Assembly (NCBI GenBank): GCA_024291935.2
Contig: CM044306.1
Location: 5,466,501 to 5,530,500, forward strand
Length of the DNA: 64,000 nt
Origin: Okapia johnstoni
Lineage: Eukaryota; Chordata; Mammalia; Artiodactyla; Giraffidae
Direction of reading: 5' to 3'
Of the stretch, positions 10,716 through 21,410 are shown one piece after another (position 1 is the first letter of the stretch; every line of letters begins with the position of its first letter). Under the pieces are notes generated by a model. That model was not told the DNA's origin. It was given only the letters and a program-made list of their open reading frames with translations, and did no database searches. Position numbers and translations under genes: made by a program.

Positions 10716-11892
10716 GCCCCATTTCTCTCTGCCTCCTCTCTGCAGACATGTACCCCCAAGCCCCTCTCCCTTTCCAGACCCTCCAACCCTCCCCACTGCT
10801 GGCCAGCCTAGCATGGGAAACAAGAGGCTGACCCCCGCCTCCCTCATAAAAAAGTAGAACCTCGCTTCTCAGTCGACTCTTTATAGCCAGCCACAGGTCC
10901 TTGGATGGGAGTTCAGACTTACAAGAGGCCGGGTCTTTGAGGTCAAGGGTGGAGCTCTAAGGAGCAGGTGGGTGCATTCTTGGCACATAGACAGTTCTCC
11001 AGCTGAGGTTTCAGGCCGCTGATGGTTTCACCTGCCACCCTTCCCCCAGAGCAGCGTCACGGCTCCAGGGTCCCTGGTCCCTTCTGAGAGAGAGAATCCC
11101 GACAGAGATCCAGGCATTAGCTGCATCCCTAGAAAAAAACAAGACAGACTCCAAGAAAAGCAAATAAGCCAGTTAAGAGCCTGGCCCATTCCGGCAGCCA
11201 GGGCATCACGGGCTCTCATCTCTCAAGGCTCTCCGTGGCTTGGCTGCTGGGAAGGTACATTGCGTCCCAATTACACTCTCCTCTGCGACAGGCGGTGTCA
11301 GAAGATTAAAGAAATCAAGCCAAGTGGCTCTTCAGCAGTCCCTCCCCCAAGAACAAGACAGCCGCTGTGTGGAGGCGCTCAAGATACCAAGGTAGCAGTT
11401 AGCAAGAGAATTTTCAAGGGGCCCATGCCCGCCGCGGCCGCCTTCACTAGCTGCACGTCAGCGCTGTGTCTGGGCAGCCTTGCCTGGGGTCCTCAGAGTC
11501 ATTTTCTTTCTTGTTGGCACAGCTGAGCAGAGGAAAACACTGTAAGCCCCTCTCCCTCCACGGCCCCATCGCCCCACCACGCACGCCCTCCGCTGCCTCC
11601 CTGCCCCGCCGTGCACCACCGCCCTTCCCGATCAGAACACTTCCTCTCCTCCAGTTCGTTTTCTCTGTCTTTCCTCTCGTTATCTGAGGTTCCTTCCCAC
11701 TTTTCCTTCCTCGCTGTCTTCCCTTCATTCTGCCCCTTCTCATCTCCTGTTTGGTCCCCAACTTTCTTTTCTTCTCCCTCCTTAAATACCCACCAGATCT
11801 CAAGGGAAAAAGAAGCCACTGTGTGCTTTTTGTTTTTCCCTTTTTTCTCCCCGACTCCGCACCCCACCCCGCCCCTTCGTCTTTGGAATCAT
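10716..11892. other. unique DNA with pyrimidine-rich tract
   Basis: No gene is supportable. 11520-11880 is strongly C/T-rich on the + strand (shorter runs such as 'ccttcctcgctgtcttccc'), which produces Ser/Pro-rich frames on + and Lys/Arg/Gly-rich frames on -. The latter include a 166-codon frame that I do not accept as a gene. Confidence 0.5.
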
Positions 11893-12085
11893 AACAGTGA
11901 TAATAACGACCTCTTCCTGAGCACTCACGTCTTGTAAGTTCCTGCATGGAGCACTTCTCTTGTGTGAGCTATTTTATCCTCACCAGATGTTATCAGATAA
12001 GAAAACTGATGCTCGGTGGCTCCATGGTGACTTGCCGCAGGTCACACGGATGGGAAGGGTGGGGACCAGGATTATGAGCTCAGTT
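11893..12085 (-). repeat. MIR-like SINE
   Basis: Reverse pattern: 'ataacagtgataataacgac', 'gagctattttatcctcacc', 'gataagaaaactgatgctc', 'cttgccgcaggtcacacgga'. Matches the MIR core and tail. Confidence 0.6.
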
Positions 12086-12345
12086 GTTGACTGCAAAGGT
12101 GGCTATGGACCTGCTGCCCATACTCTTCCCTGGGGAATGGAAGAGGAAGACATGGATAGGAAAGAATTTTGGAAGCAAGCCTGGAAGACAACTCTGAGAA
12201 CATCTCCAGACAGAGAGGACCAGGCATCAGGAGAGGAGGGAGGACCAGGATGGCAGGACTTTTCCCCCCTGCCCCTGCCCCCTGCCAAGCTCTGATATAT
12301 GCCTGCCTGATGTAGAGAATTTCTGCTGCAATGGATTCTACCTTA

Positions 12346-12965
12346 GCCAACTCAGGGTACCATCAGAAAATGCCATAGACTGGCAGCTTAAATGATAGAC
12401 ATTTGTTTTCCACTGTTCTGGAGGCTGGAAGTCCATGACCAAGGTGACAGCAACATAGTTTCCTACTGAGGCCTCTATTCTGGGCCTGAAGGTGGCCACC
12501 CTCTTACTGTGTGCTCATATGACCTCTTCTTTGTGAAGCCATGTGTGGGGATAGGAGCATTTTGGGGGAAGAGAGACTTGGGATCTCTTCACGAAAGGGC
12601 ACTAATCTCATCATGGAGGACCCACCCCCATGACCCCATCTAACTCAGTTACCTCCTAAAGGTGATTGTTGTCTGTTGTTTAGTTATGTCTGACTCTTTT
12701 GCAACGCCATAGACTGTAACCCACCAGGTTCCTCTGTCTGTGGGATTCTCAGGGCAAGAATACAGGACTGGGTTGCCACTTCCTTCTCCAGGGCATCTTC
12801 TCGACCCAGGGATCAAATCCGGGTCTCCTGTATTGCAGGCAGATTCTTTACCACTAAGCCACCAGGGAAGCCCTTACCTCCCAAAGGGCCCATCTCAAAA
12901 TACTGTCATATTGAGGGTTTGGATTTCAACATGAATCTGGGGGTACACAATTCAGTCCATAGGAG
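12346..12965 (-). mobile_element. MLT1-type LTR split by Bov-tA
   Basis: Reverse order: 'aaaatgccatagactggcag', 'ttctggaggctggaagtcca', 'agggcactaatctcatcatg'. After the SINE: 'tgagggtttggatttcaaca' and 'acacaattcagtccatagg'. Confidence 0.7.
12663..12873 (-). mobile_element. Bov-tA SINE with 14-bp TSD
   Basis: The reverse copy is flanked by ttacctcctaaagg (12649-12662) and ttacctcccaaagg (12874-12887), one mismatch. Ends with 'gccaccagggaagccc'. Confidence 0.94.
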
Positions 12966-13134
12966 ACTATCACCTCTGCTCAGGGAATGGCACATCTTTC
13001 GGGTAAGCTGGAGCAGGGCGATGGTCAGAAACTCCTGACCCATACTTTCATTACACAAGGAGGGGTGGGGTCTGACAAGTCATGGGCCTTGCCCAGGATC
13101 ACCTGGATGAGGCTAGAGCCCGTCTGCCCTGCCC

Positions 13135-13195
13135 TCCAGCCTAAGGGTTGTCTGGCATTCTTCCTTCCAGCCTAAGGGTTGTCTGGCATTCCTCT
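13135..13195. repeat. 31-bp tandem duplication
   Basis: Two adjacent copies starting tccagcctaagggttgtctg, at 13135 and 13166, nearly identical over the unit. A local duplication; a possible length polymorphism. Confidence 0.9.
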
Positions 13196-13295
13196 GAACC
13201 CTCAGTGTCTGTGGGGCCTTGGCTCAAACCCAACCCTCTGCAGAAGAGTCCTCTGATGACAGCACATCCATCTAAGAGCAGAAGGAAAGATGCTA

Positions 13296-13408
13296 GGGGT
13301 TGGGGGGGGTGGTGGTTGTGCTGGTGGTGGGTAGTGGGCACCGGTTTTGACCATGGCTTTTGCTTCTTGTGGCCCAAGGATGTGACTTGTGATTGGGGGG
13401 GGGGGGGG
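13296..13408. repeat. G-rich tract
   Basis: Runs of G with TGG repeats (ggggggggtggtggttgtg) and an uninterrupted G14 at 13395-13408. Could form a quadruplex on the + strand. Confidence 0.7.
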
Positions 13409-13609
13409 AGTTTTATTAATGTCACCGCACATGTCACTTCCTGGGGATGGTGTCTGTTGCGGCAGGTGGGGGTGAGTAGGGGTGTGAGGGGGCAGGAGGC
13501 AGTCCGCACCTTGCCTGGCCTCCTCCCTCCCATGTCTGTCCCACTTGCAGCTGAGCATCAGGGCAGGGTTGGGGGTTAAAAAGTGGCCACGAGAGGAAAG
13601 CACAGAAGA

Positions 13610-13920
13610 AGCCTGCACAGCTAATGTGGGGGCATCTCCACTACCATAATAACTAACCACTTAATAACTGACTTGCCCGCTAATTCTAATTGAAACACGG
13701 GACCGTATTTCCAGGTGGAGAGTGGCAGGCTCAAGTCTGGGCGGACATCTCCAGGGGCCCCCCGGCTTCACGTCCTCGGGCATTCTGCTGGAATAGGCCG
13801 AGGCGGCAGCGCTTGTACGGCTGCCAGGAACCACAGCTGATGATAAAAGCCATTAAAGGTCAGCTGGGAATAGAAAACTATTTATGTTAAATGTCACAGA
13901 TTAAGCCGCAGAATGGGCCT
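13610..13920. promoter_or_regulatory. candidate regulatory island
   Basis: Two AT-rich, repeat-free patches with many homeodomain-like words: 'ccataataactaaccactta' and 'cgctaattctaattgaaac', then 'gatgataaaagccattaaag' and 'aactatttatgttaaatg'. Inferred only from composition. Confidence 0.3.
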
Positions 13921-14123
13921 CGGGTGGGGAGCAGAGGGTGAGGTGAGAAAGACTGGTCACTGTGCTTGCCTCTTGATGGGCCTCGAAGGGGCGGGTGGCC
14001 TTGAGAAGTAATGGATGGGGGTTTGGGGGGCTGGCGTATGCTTGGTTTCCTGCTGCTCCAGCCTCGGGAAGCAGGTGGATGTCAGCAGCCACAGGTGATT
14101 GGCCAGGCTGACCACCCGTCTAG

Positions 14124-14136
14124 GTTGCTAGGCGAC
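14124..14136. promoter_or_regulatory. X-box-like inverted repeat
   Basis: gttgctaggcgac is an imperfect palindrome close to the RFX-type X-box (GTTGCC/GGCAAC half-sites). One change in each half-site, so weaker than the perfect site at 28341. Confidence 0.25.
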
Positions 14137-14289
14137 CTGAGTGGAGGTTCAGGGAGAGAGGAGCCAGCTAGTCTTCATCACATCATAGTAGAAGGGGTCT
14201 GGGGTGTCTCCATCACATCAGAGAAGGCGAGCCGGGTGTGGCCCCAAGGCCTGTGCAGTGGACCCGGAGTCCAGGGGGACTGCTCTCAT

Positions 14290-14410
14290 GTATAGAGCGA
14301 ACCCAGGCCGGCTCTGTTTTCCCATTTATCATCCTGGGTTTGGCATGGCTGTGCTTAATCATAATGGAGATATAATGTGACACAACTGAGCCAAGGAGGT
14401 CACAGAGATA
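14290..14410. promoter_or_regulatory. candidate regulatory island
   Basis: Short repeat-free AT-rich piece with 'cccatttatcatcctgggt' and 'gtgcttaatcataatggag'. Inference from composition only. Confidence 0.22.
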
Positions 14411-14739
14411 GGGCAGGGCCTTTTCTTCTCCAAGGATCCTGATGCGGAGCTCTGAAGGGCGCGAGAGGGACTGCCAGGGTGTGATGCTCCCGGGAGGGGC
14501 TCTGGGGCTCAGCAGGGCCTGGACCAAGTTCTGAAACGGCAATGCCACCCAGGGAACCAGGTAGCCTGCAGTTTCCCCACCATAAATGTGCTGGGGCTCC
14601 CAATCCAGGCCTGGGCCCCTGGCAAGAGTCCCCCGCATGGTGTCTGCGCCCCATCCATTCACCAAATGCACCTAAAGATGGAGTCTCCTCTGACAGGTGG
14701 GAAAATCCCCCAGAAGGCCCCACTGGAAAAATCACTGCA

Positions 14740-15000
14740 ACTACACACACTGCCTACCTGGGGATTGTTCATTTTGCAGGTTGAGGCAGAGCCTTAATTT
14801 CCATATTTTTCAACCACCCACCCTGCCTCTGGACCTCCCAGCCATTATATGAGTCACTGCATGTACAGGGACTATAAGCACATTTTAATATTGGTGTAAG
14901 AGGGCATAATTAGGAAGGTAAATCTAGTGGAAAAACACACTCAGGCTAAATAAATACCACCCCAAACTCTGTCCTTCCATCAAGTAACAAGAGGGTGGGC
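14740..15000. promoter_or_regulatory. candidate regulatory island
   Basis: Repeat-free AT-rich block with 'gccttaatttccatattttt', 'cattttaatattggtgtaag' and 'gggcataattaggaaggta'. Contains TAAT-core sites; function is inferred. Confidence 0.25.
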
Positions 15001-15084
15001 TGTGGATCTGGGACACCCATGACTTGACTTCCCTCCATCTGTTAGGATTGACTGTACCGTTTGAAGGGGTCTCAGATAGATAAG

Positions 15085-15290
15085 GGGCTTCCCTTATGGC
15101 TCATTGGTAAAGAATTCACTGCTATGTAGGAGACCCGGGTTCGATCCCTAGGTCGGCAAGATCCCCTGGAGGAGGGCATGGCAACCCACTCCAGTACTCT
15201 TGCCTGGAGAATCCCATGGACAGAGGAGCCTGGCAGGCTACAGACCACCGAGTCGCAGAGTCGGACATGACTGAGGAACTGAGCAGAAGC
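15085..15290 (+). mobile_element. Bov-tA SINE
   Basis: Full-length forward copy from 'ggggcttcccttatggctca' to 'gtcggacatgactgagg', with an intact B-box-like 'gggttcgatcccta'. Confidence 0.93.
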
Positions 15291-15589
15291 AGCAGGTGGA
15301 CACCCCTCCATCCCACCCTCCAGGATGGGAAACAGACTCCATAACAGCCTAACAGCCCCTCCCCTCACCTCTTCCTACATCCTGGTTGGTGGTAGGATGA
15401 CTGGGCTGGAAGTGACTTGACCCAGATGGACCCAGAGGAGAACAGGAGGGATCAAGACAGGTCCTAGGAGGCCAGAGAGTCCAGTGGGTGGGCAGTGGAT
15501 CAAGATGGTGGAGTGGGTGGAATTGGCTGGGGGCGGGGGGTGGGGCTCTGGTAGATCCCAGGAAGAGTTAGATTCATACTGGGCATCTA
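15291..15589. other. unique DNA with G-rich run
   Basis: Single copy. At about 15529-15545 the run gggggcggggggtgggg is a G-quadruplex candidate on the + strand. Confidence 0.5.
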
Positions 15590-15735
15590 TACATATGTAT
15601 CTCCAGCCTGGTGCTTGGCACTGGAAATACGGTGTCGAAGGAGACCGTGACTGATGCTCCCAGAGGCTCACAGTGTGTAGGGAAGAGCAAGCATCCCCAG
15701 GAACTTCCAGCATGTGAGAGCTATCACCAGGAGAG
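15590..15735 (-). repeat. L2-like fragment
   Basis: Reverse L2 3' pattern: 'gtgcttggcactggaaatac', 'gactgatgctcccagaggct', 'cacagtgtgtagggaag'. Diverged. Confidence 0.4.
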
Positions 15736-15826
15736 AGGAGTGAGCGGGGCTCGGGGCGCCGAGGACGAGCAGGGCAGGCAGAGCTTCACCGAGGCGGCAG
15801 CTGAGCCTTCCAGTCCTCAAAGGGAA

Positions 15827-16051
15827 CGTGTGTGCTGTGCCCAGTCGCTTCAGTCGTGTCCAACTCTTTGCGACCCCGTGGACTGTAGTCCGCCAGGCTC
15901 CTCTGTCCATGGCATTCTCCAGGCAGGAATACTGGAGTGGGTTGCCATGCCCTCCTCCAGGGGATCTTCCTGAGCCAGGAATCGAACCTGCATTTTCCCG
16001 AGTCTCCTGCATTGCAGGTGGATTCTTTACCCACTGAGCCACCTGAGAAGG
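15827..16051 (-). mobile_element. Bov-tA SINE
   Basis: Full-length reverse copy. The head carries a small extra piece ('gcattttcccgagtctcctg'). Ends 'gccacctgagaagg'. Forms an inverted pair with the copy at 15085. Confidence 0.92.
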
Positions 16052-16269
16052 TGTCCTCGCAGGGAATAGCAGTACTTGTAAGGCCTGGGCTGAGGGGGTG
16101 GGGAAGGATGGAAAGGGAAATTTGGGGAAGATGGCGAGGGGTCTCGAAATCTGTGTTTAACAAGTTAATTGAAAATTAATTCTGAAGGTGCAGGAGAGCT
16201 TAGCCACTGGTGCTGAGCAGCAACATGGATTTCAGAAAGAACACCCTGCAAGCTGCAGGGAGGACTTGT

Positions 16270-16445
16270 TAGACACAGGGGTTCCCAATCTGAGCCCCTG
16301 GGAATCATCTGGGGACTTGCTGAACTGAGGATGCCGGGCCACGCCCCTAGAGCTCCTGGTCCAACAGGTCTGGAGAATTTGCATTTCTAACCAGTGATGC
16401 TGCTGCTGCTGGTCTGGGAGGTATCTTGGGAGCAGCTCTGTGGTG
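16270..16445. mobile_element. MER5A-like hAT element
   Basis: Matches the MER5A order: 'cacaggggttcccaatctga', 'ggaatcatctggggacttgc', 'gagaatttgcatttctaacc', 'gtgatgctgctgctgctggt'. Non-autonomous DNA transposon. Confidence 0.65.
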
Positions 16446-16863
16446 GAGAGAGCCAGGAGGCGGGGAAAGAGATGGTAATAAAATGAAAGCTGATGAAGGG
16501 TTGGGTAGGTAGACTCACCTGGTGGGGAGGGAGACGCAGGGCCCGGATGTGGGGAGTGGGTAGCAGAATAGCAGTACAGCCTTAAATTTGCTGAAGCAGC
16601 AGCTGATGGACAAAGGCAAAGACATACAGAGCAGGGAAGCCCGGGGCGGGGAAGCCTGGGGCGGGATGTGAGGCTTGGTGCCCGGGAGAAGCCAGGTACA
16701 GAGGCCGAGGTCAGAGTGCCAGCTCAGGGGACTGAGTGTGGGCCTCATTCAACCCCTCTGCCTCAGGCAGACTTCAGGTCTGGGAGGTAGCTGCAGCCGC
16801 AGGTGGGCCTGGATTTGAAGGTCAGAAGGATGCAAGGGCAGTGGATCGAGAAGATCAGGCCTG
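16446..16863. other. unique DNA
   Basis: Single-copy GC-rich stretch. A small tandem of about 15 bases (gggaagcccggggcg / gggaagcctggggcg) lies near 16634-16667. No gene seen. Confidence 0.5.
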
Positions 16864-16873
16864 GAAATAGCAC

Positions 16874-17008
16874 TGCTGCTGTTGCTGCTGCTGTCACTTC
16901 AGTTATGTCTGACTCTGTGCGACCCCATGGACAGCAGCCCACCAGGCTCCTCTGTCCACGGGATTCTCCAGGCAAGAATACTGGAGTGGGTTGCCATTTC
17001 CTTCTCCA
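16874..17008 (-). mobile_element. Bov-A monomer with exact TSD
   Basis: Reverse Bov-A with a (CTG)n-type start and no tRNA head, ending at 'ccttctcca'. The 10-base word gaaatagcac flanks it exactly at 16864-16873 and 17009-17018, so the monomer is a complete insertion in its own right. Confidence 0.93.
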
Positions 17009-17018
17009 GAAATAGCAC

Positions 17019-17403
17019 AGTTGGGAGAAAACCTGATTCCCCGAATGCCCTTAGGCTCCAGCCCAAGGAAAGCGCCCACTGCTGGGCCCTGACCTGCAGC
17101 CCGGACCCGAGAACATCAGAGCACACAGCCTCCATCCGAGACCAGAGCCCCAGGGACACGGCCCTGCTCAGACCCAACCCCAAAGAGGAAGCGTCTCCTG
17201 GGGCAGGAGGGGAATCTGGCCCAGACAGAGCAGCACACAGTCCCTCCCATTTTCTTTACCAGCAGCCCCGGGGCAGACAAGGGGGCTGCAGAGGGGGAGT
17301 GTGTGCGCAGACAGACCCCAGGAAGGCGTGGCTCACAGTCATCAGCTGAGGGGGCCCAAGCACACTCCTCCACCGACTCTCTGGTTCCCAGGCCTCTGTC
17401 CCG
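17019..17403. other. unique DNA
   Basis: Single-copy GC-rich stretch with no repeat or supportable gene. Confidence 0.5.
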
Positions 17404-17600
17404 AGTTGTGCCTGTTTAGTTGTGTCTGAGTCTTTGTGACCCCGTGGATTGCAGCTCCTCTGTCCATGGAATTACCCCGACAAGAATAGTGGAGTGGGTT
17501 GCTATTTTCTTCTCTAGGGGTAGAAGAGATTGAACCCGCATCTCCTGCCTCTTCTGCAATGCAGGCAGTTTCTCTACTGCTGAGCCACAGGGGGAGGCCT
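17404..17600 (-). mobile_element. Bov-tA SINE, worn
   Basis: Reverse copy with small deletions: 'gtggattgcagctcctctgt' lacks the 'ccaccagg' step, and 'aggggtagaagagattgaac' replaces the normal middle. Ends 'gagccacagggggaggc'. Confidence 0.88.
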
Positions 17601-17765
17601 CTCTGATGGCACGATGCCCGTTGCAGGGGTGGGGTCCGTGGGGCAGGTCAGGGGGTGGCAGTGAGCTCTCGAAGCCTGGCTTCTCCCTCTGTCCCACTGG
17701 CAGGGGGCCAGAGGGGCTGCCATTCTGCAGAGCCCACCCTGTGCCTTCCTACTCGTTTCTCTTTG
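17601..17765. other. unique DNA
   Basis: Short single-copy spacer between two SINEs; nothing recognised. Confidence 0.5.
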
Positions 17766-17889
17766 ACATTTTATTTTATTGGCTGCACCATGGGGCATGT
17801 GGGATCTTAGTTCCCCAACCAGGGATCGAACCTGGGCCTCCTGCAGAGGAAGCACAGAGTCCTAACCACTGGACCTCCAGGGAAGTCCA
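17766..17889 (-). mobile_element. CHR-type SINE
   Basis: Reverse copy: 'ttggctgcaccatggggca', 'ttccccaaccagggatcgaa', 'cctaaccactggacctccag', ending 'ggaagtcca'. Close to consensus. Confidence 0.88.
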
Positions 17890-18074
17890 TCTCTGAAGCT
17901 TTCAAAGAGCTCAACAGGCCCCTAGAAGCGCAATCAGAAGGGAAGGTACGAAGACGACAAGATTTTTTGCAGGGGAAGGGGGCAAAACTCCCAAAACTCT
18001 CCGGCAAGTACTCTCCTCTGAAAGTCAAAACACCAAGGCCCAAACTCACCCTACGATCACCACCCCTAGAAGCT

Positions 18075-18245
18075 GACACCCACTTAGCACTTACTCCAGA
18101 CCTAACTCGGATTCACATGCATCATCCTGGTTCTCATGATCCTGGAGGAAAAATCATTATCATCATGGAGGTGAGGAAACGGAAACTCAGAGCTAAGTAT
18201 CTGACCCACGGTCACCCAGCAATGACTGGAGATGGGGGTGTCCCC
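18075..18245 (-). repeat. MIR-like SINE
   Basis: Reverse MIR pattern: 'acttagcacttactccaga', 'aatcattatcatcatggagg', 'gaggaaacggaaactcagag', 'gacccacggtcacccagcaa'. The sequence 'cctatataagc' just after it (18254-18264) is a TATA-like word, probably by chance. Confidence 0.6.
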
Positions 18246-18349
18246 TCTCAAAACCTATATAAGCGACTCTGCCAGCCCAGAAGCTGAGCCCCCGGGCGGG
18301 TGGTGGGTGCGGGCTTCTTGCCCTGCGGCACCAAGAATCACATAAGCTG

Positions 18350-18575
18350 GTCACACCAGCTGCGTCCCCAACAGTTAGCCTTTGGCGGGCTGGCCCATGG
18401 GCCAAATCTGCCCTGCCACCTGCTTTTGTATGAAGTTGTACTGGAACATGGGTTTCTGCCCATTCATTTAGGCACTGCCCCTGCCTGCTTCCTCCCTCCA
18501 AGGCTGGCTTGAAACGTTGCAACAGGGACCATATGGCCTGTCATACCTGCAAGATTTACTCTCTGACCCTGGGCA
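18350..18575. mobile_element. hAT-type DNA transposon relic
   Basis: Matches the common mammalian element with 'gggctggcccatgggccaaa', 'cttttgtatgaagttgtact', 'ggaacatgggtttctgccca', 'gttgcaacagggaccatatg', 'gatttactctctgaccct'. Non-autonomous; I am unsure of the exact family name. Confidence 0.65.
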
Positions 18576-19569
18576 GAAGGGTGTGTCAGCCCTCCACCTT
18601 CGATGAAACCACCAGCTGCCTGAGTCTCGCAGAGCCCAGCTGAGATGATGCTGAGAGCGATCTGCTTGTAGGCGTGCATGCGTGCCCGTGAGTGTGCGCG
18701 TGGCCCCGGATGGCGTGGTGACACCCAGCACCGGAAGAGCGGGCGTGGGTGTTGTGTGGGCAGTGAGCTCCTCTGGAAGGGAGCCGGGTTTAGAGGCTTT
18801 TATAGTCGGAATGGAACCGTGGCTGCTGCCGCCGCTGCACCCGTTTAAGTCATTTTCTCATAATTAAGCAATTATCTTGGATAGAGCTGTTCCCATCTCG
18901 AGGAACTTTTTTTTGTGGAGGGTGGGGAGAAGCGAGACGGAGGTGCAGCGTTTGGGAAGACCCAGATATAGAAACGCCCTGACTGTGAGCTGCCATGCGG
19001 AGCGGAGCTGATGGAGACGGTGGCGGAGGGAGAGCTGAGCGGACTTCAAAGGCCGGAAAGTGACAGGCCGACCCTCCCTGAGCGCTGCCAGCCCGAGCCA
19101 AGCATACACATGGCAACTAACTCATCACAGGAGATCTGAGCCCACCAAGGTCCCTGGGAAAGAAGAGCTGGATTTAGGGCGAGGACGGGTCCTTTTAAGT
19201 CGGCAAGGGCAAGCATGCAAAGGCTTAGAGGCCAGAAAAGAGGAGTTGGGCGGGGGGTGCTCAGTCCTTATGTTGGGAGGGCAGGTTGGACCACCCAGAA
19301 GAGCCAGTCCGGGAGCAGGAAACTACCCCGGTCTTCCTGCAAAGACTTCACACAGTCATGGGCGGGAGTAGTTATGGGCTCAACACCCCTCCAGGCAGAC
19401 AATCCATAGATTCCCCCAACCAACTCTGGAAGCTGAGGCTGCAGGCTAAGGCTGGGATGGCCAGCAAAGACAGGATGCCCCAGTGCGCTGAACTTTCACA
19501 TAAAGAACCGAAAAAGGCGTAATGGAAGTAGGTTCTGATTATTGCGCAGGGCATACTTATTCCAAGGGG
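18576..19569. other. unique DNA
   Basis: About 1 kb of single-copy sequence without a supportable gene. A short AT-rich part at 18840-18900 contains 'cataattaagcaattatctt'. Confidence 0.5.
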
Positions 19570-20712
19570 GCTTCCCTGGTGGCTCACTTCAGGTCAGTTT
19601 AGGTCAGTCACTCAGTCATCTCCGACTCTTTGCAACCCCATGGACTGCAGCATGCCAGGCCTCCCTGTCCGTCATGAACTCCCAGAGTTTACTCAGACTC
19701 ATGTCCATCGAGTCGGTGATGCCATCCAACCATCTCATCCTCTGCTGCCCTCTTCTTTTGCCTTCAATCTTTCCCAGCATCAGGGTCTTTTCAAATGAGT
19801 CAGTTCTTCGCATCAGGTGGCCAAAGTATTGGAGTTTCAGCTTCAGCATCAGTCCTTCCAATGAATATCCAGGACTGATTTCCTTTAGGATGGACTGGTT
19901 GGATCTCCTTGCAATCCAAGGGACTCTCAAGAGTTTTCTTCAACACCACAGTTTAAAAGCATCAATTCTTTGACACTCAGCTTTCTTTATAGTCCAACTC
20001 TCGCATCCATACATGACTACTGGAAAAACCAAAGCTTTGAGCTTTGTTGGCAAAGTAATGTCTCTGCTTTTTAATATGCTATCTAGGTTGGTCATAGCTT
20101 TTCTTCCAAGGAGCAAGTGTCTTTTAATTTCATGGCTGCAGTCACCATCTGCAGTGATTTTGGAGCCCCCCAAAATAAAATCAGCCACTGTTTCCCATCT
20201 ATTTCCCATGAAGTGATGGGACCAGATCCCATGATCTTAGTTTTCTGAACGTTGAGCTTTAAGCCAGTTTTTTCACTCTTCTTCTGTTTCACTTTCATCA
20301 AGAGGCTCTTTAGTTCTTCTTCACTTTCTGCCATAAATGTGGTGTCATCTGCATATCTGAGGTTATTAATATTTCTCCCGGAAATCTTGATTCCAGCTTG
20401 TGCTTCATCCAGTCTGGCATTTCTCATGATGTACTCTGCATATAAGTTAAATAAGCAGGGTGACATTATACAGCCTTGACGTACTCCTTTCCCGATTTCC
20501 TGGTGTCTCAGTGGTAAAGAACTCGCCTGCCAAAGCAGGAGACACAGATTCAATCCCTGGGTCAGGAAGATCCCCTGGAGGAGGAAGTGGCAACCCACTC
20601 CAGTACTCTTGCCTGGGAAAGCCCATGGACAGAGGAGCCTGGTGGGCTACAGTCTATGGGGCCGCAAAGAGTCAGACACGACTGAGTGACCAAACTACAA
20701 TAACAACAAACT
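19570..20712 (+). mobile_element. Bov-tA SINE split by BovB
   Basis: The first 17 bases of the head (ggcttccctggtggctca) lie at 19570-19586. The SINE resumes at 20496-20712 with 'ggtgtctcagtggtaaagaa' and continues to 'gtcagacacgactgagtgac'. The head part is present on both sides because it was duplicated by the BovB insertion. Confidence 0.88.
19587..20495 (-). mobile_element. BovB LINE 3' fragment (about 0.9 kb)
   Basis: Reverse BovB from its 3' end ('cagtcactcagtcatctccg') to a 5' truncation in the reverse-transcriptase region. The minus-strand translation contains the RT box YADD followed by [17 protein letters not shown], but the frame is broken, so it is inactive. Its target duplication is ttccctggtggctca (19572-19586) against tttcctggtgtctca (20496-20510), 13 of 15 matching. 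Confidence 0.93.
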
Positions 20713-21077
20713 ACTTATGCCAAAGAGCTCTTCAGTGTTTAATTCGGTTGCGTTGTTTCTTCTAACAAGGCATTCTGCAGTTTGCTTTCTTTTTTTCTGT
20801 TCTGGGGTTTTATGTGCGAAGTCTGGCCTCTTTGTCCAGGGCTCATGCTCTAACTACTTTCTCCCCACAATTCCCACGTAAGCAAACAATCATTTTCCCC
20901 CTGGCAGTCACTGGATCTAACCCAGACAGCCCAAGGGATCTAGGCTGGAGATCTAGGAATTTCTAGCTCTGAGGGAGGTACAGAAAACCAGAGAGCTCCT
21001 TGTTCATCAGGTTGAGGTGGGTGTGTGTGCCAGGTAACCCATTATAGTGCTTTTTGCCTTGGAGTAAGGTAGAAGAG
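20713..21077. other. unique DNA
   Basis: Single-copy spacer between SINEs; 'gtttgctttctttttttctg' T-rich patch. No gene. Confidence 0.5.
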
Positions 21078-21342
21078 GGCTTCCCTGGTGGCTCAGATGG
21101 TAAAGAAGCTACCTGCAGTGCGAGAGATCTGGGTTCCATCCCTGGGAATCGACTGGGGACCCCCACACCATACTCCTCCCCACAACCCAGGATCCCAGGG
21201 TCAGGAAGATCCTCTGGAGGAGGGCATGGCAACCCACTGCAATATTCTTGTCTGGAGAATCCCATGGACAGAGGAGCTTGGCAGGCTACAGTCCATGTGG
21301 TCACAAAGTGTAGGACACGACTGAGCAACTAACACACACACG
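21078..21342 (+). mobile_element. Bov-tA SINE with 54-bp internal insert
   Basis: Forward copy interrupted at about 21147-21200. The normal 'tccctgggtcaggaag' is split, with an unrelated C-rich piece ('ccccacaccatactcctccc') between. Both halves are otherwise collinear with the family. Confidence 0.9.
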
Positions 21343-21410
21343 GAGATAGAAGAAAGCCGGAAAGGAAGGGGGGGAGAAGGCTTTTGCTTTTGCGGGGAAG
21401 GGTCATCATT

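Larger units (their letters stand above)
12966..15084. other. unique DNA with several AT-rich islands
   Basis: No gene is supportable. Contains a 31-bp tandem duplication, G-rich tracts, and AT-rich islands at 13610-13920, 14290-14410 and 14740-15000 called separately. Confidence 0.5.

Noticed and set aside
11447..11947. 166-codon Lys/Arg/Gly-rich minus frame
   Set aside because: Shadow of a pyrimidine-rich tract on the + strand.
15085..15160. tRNA-like sequence in the SINE heads
   Set aside because: The A/B-box-like words belong to Bov-tA and CHR SINE heads, which are tRNA-derived; they lack a tRNA cloverleaf ending.
18254..18264. TATA-box word cctatataagc
   Set aside because: It lies at the edge of a MIR with no supporting promoter elements; likely chance.
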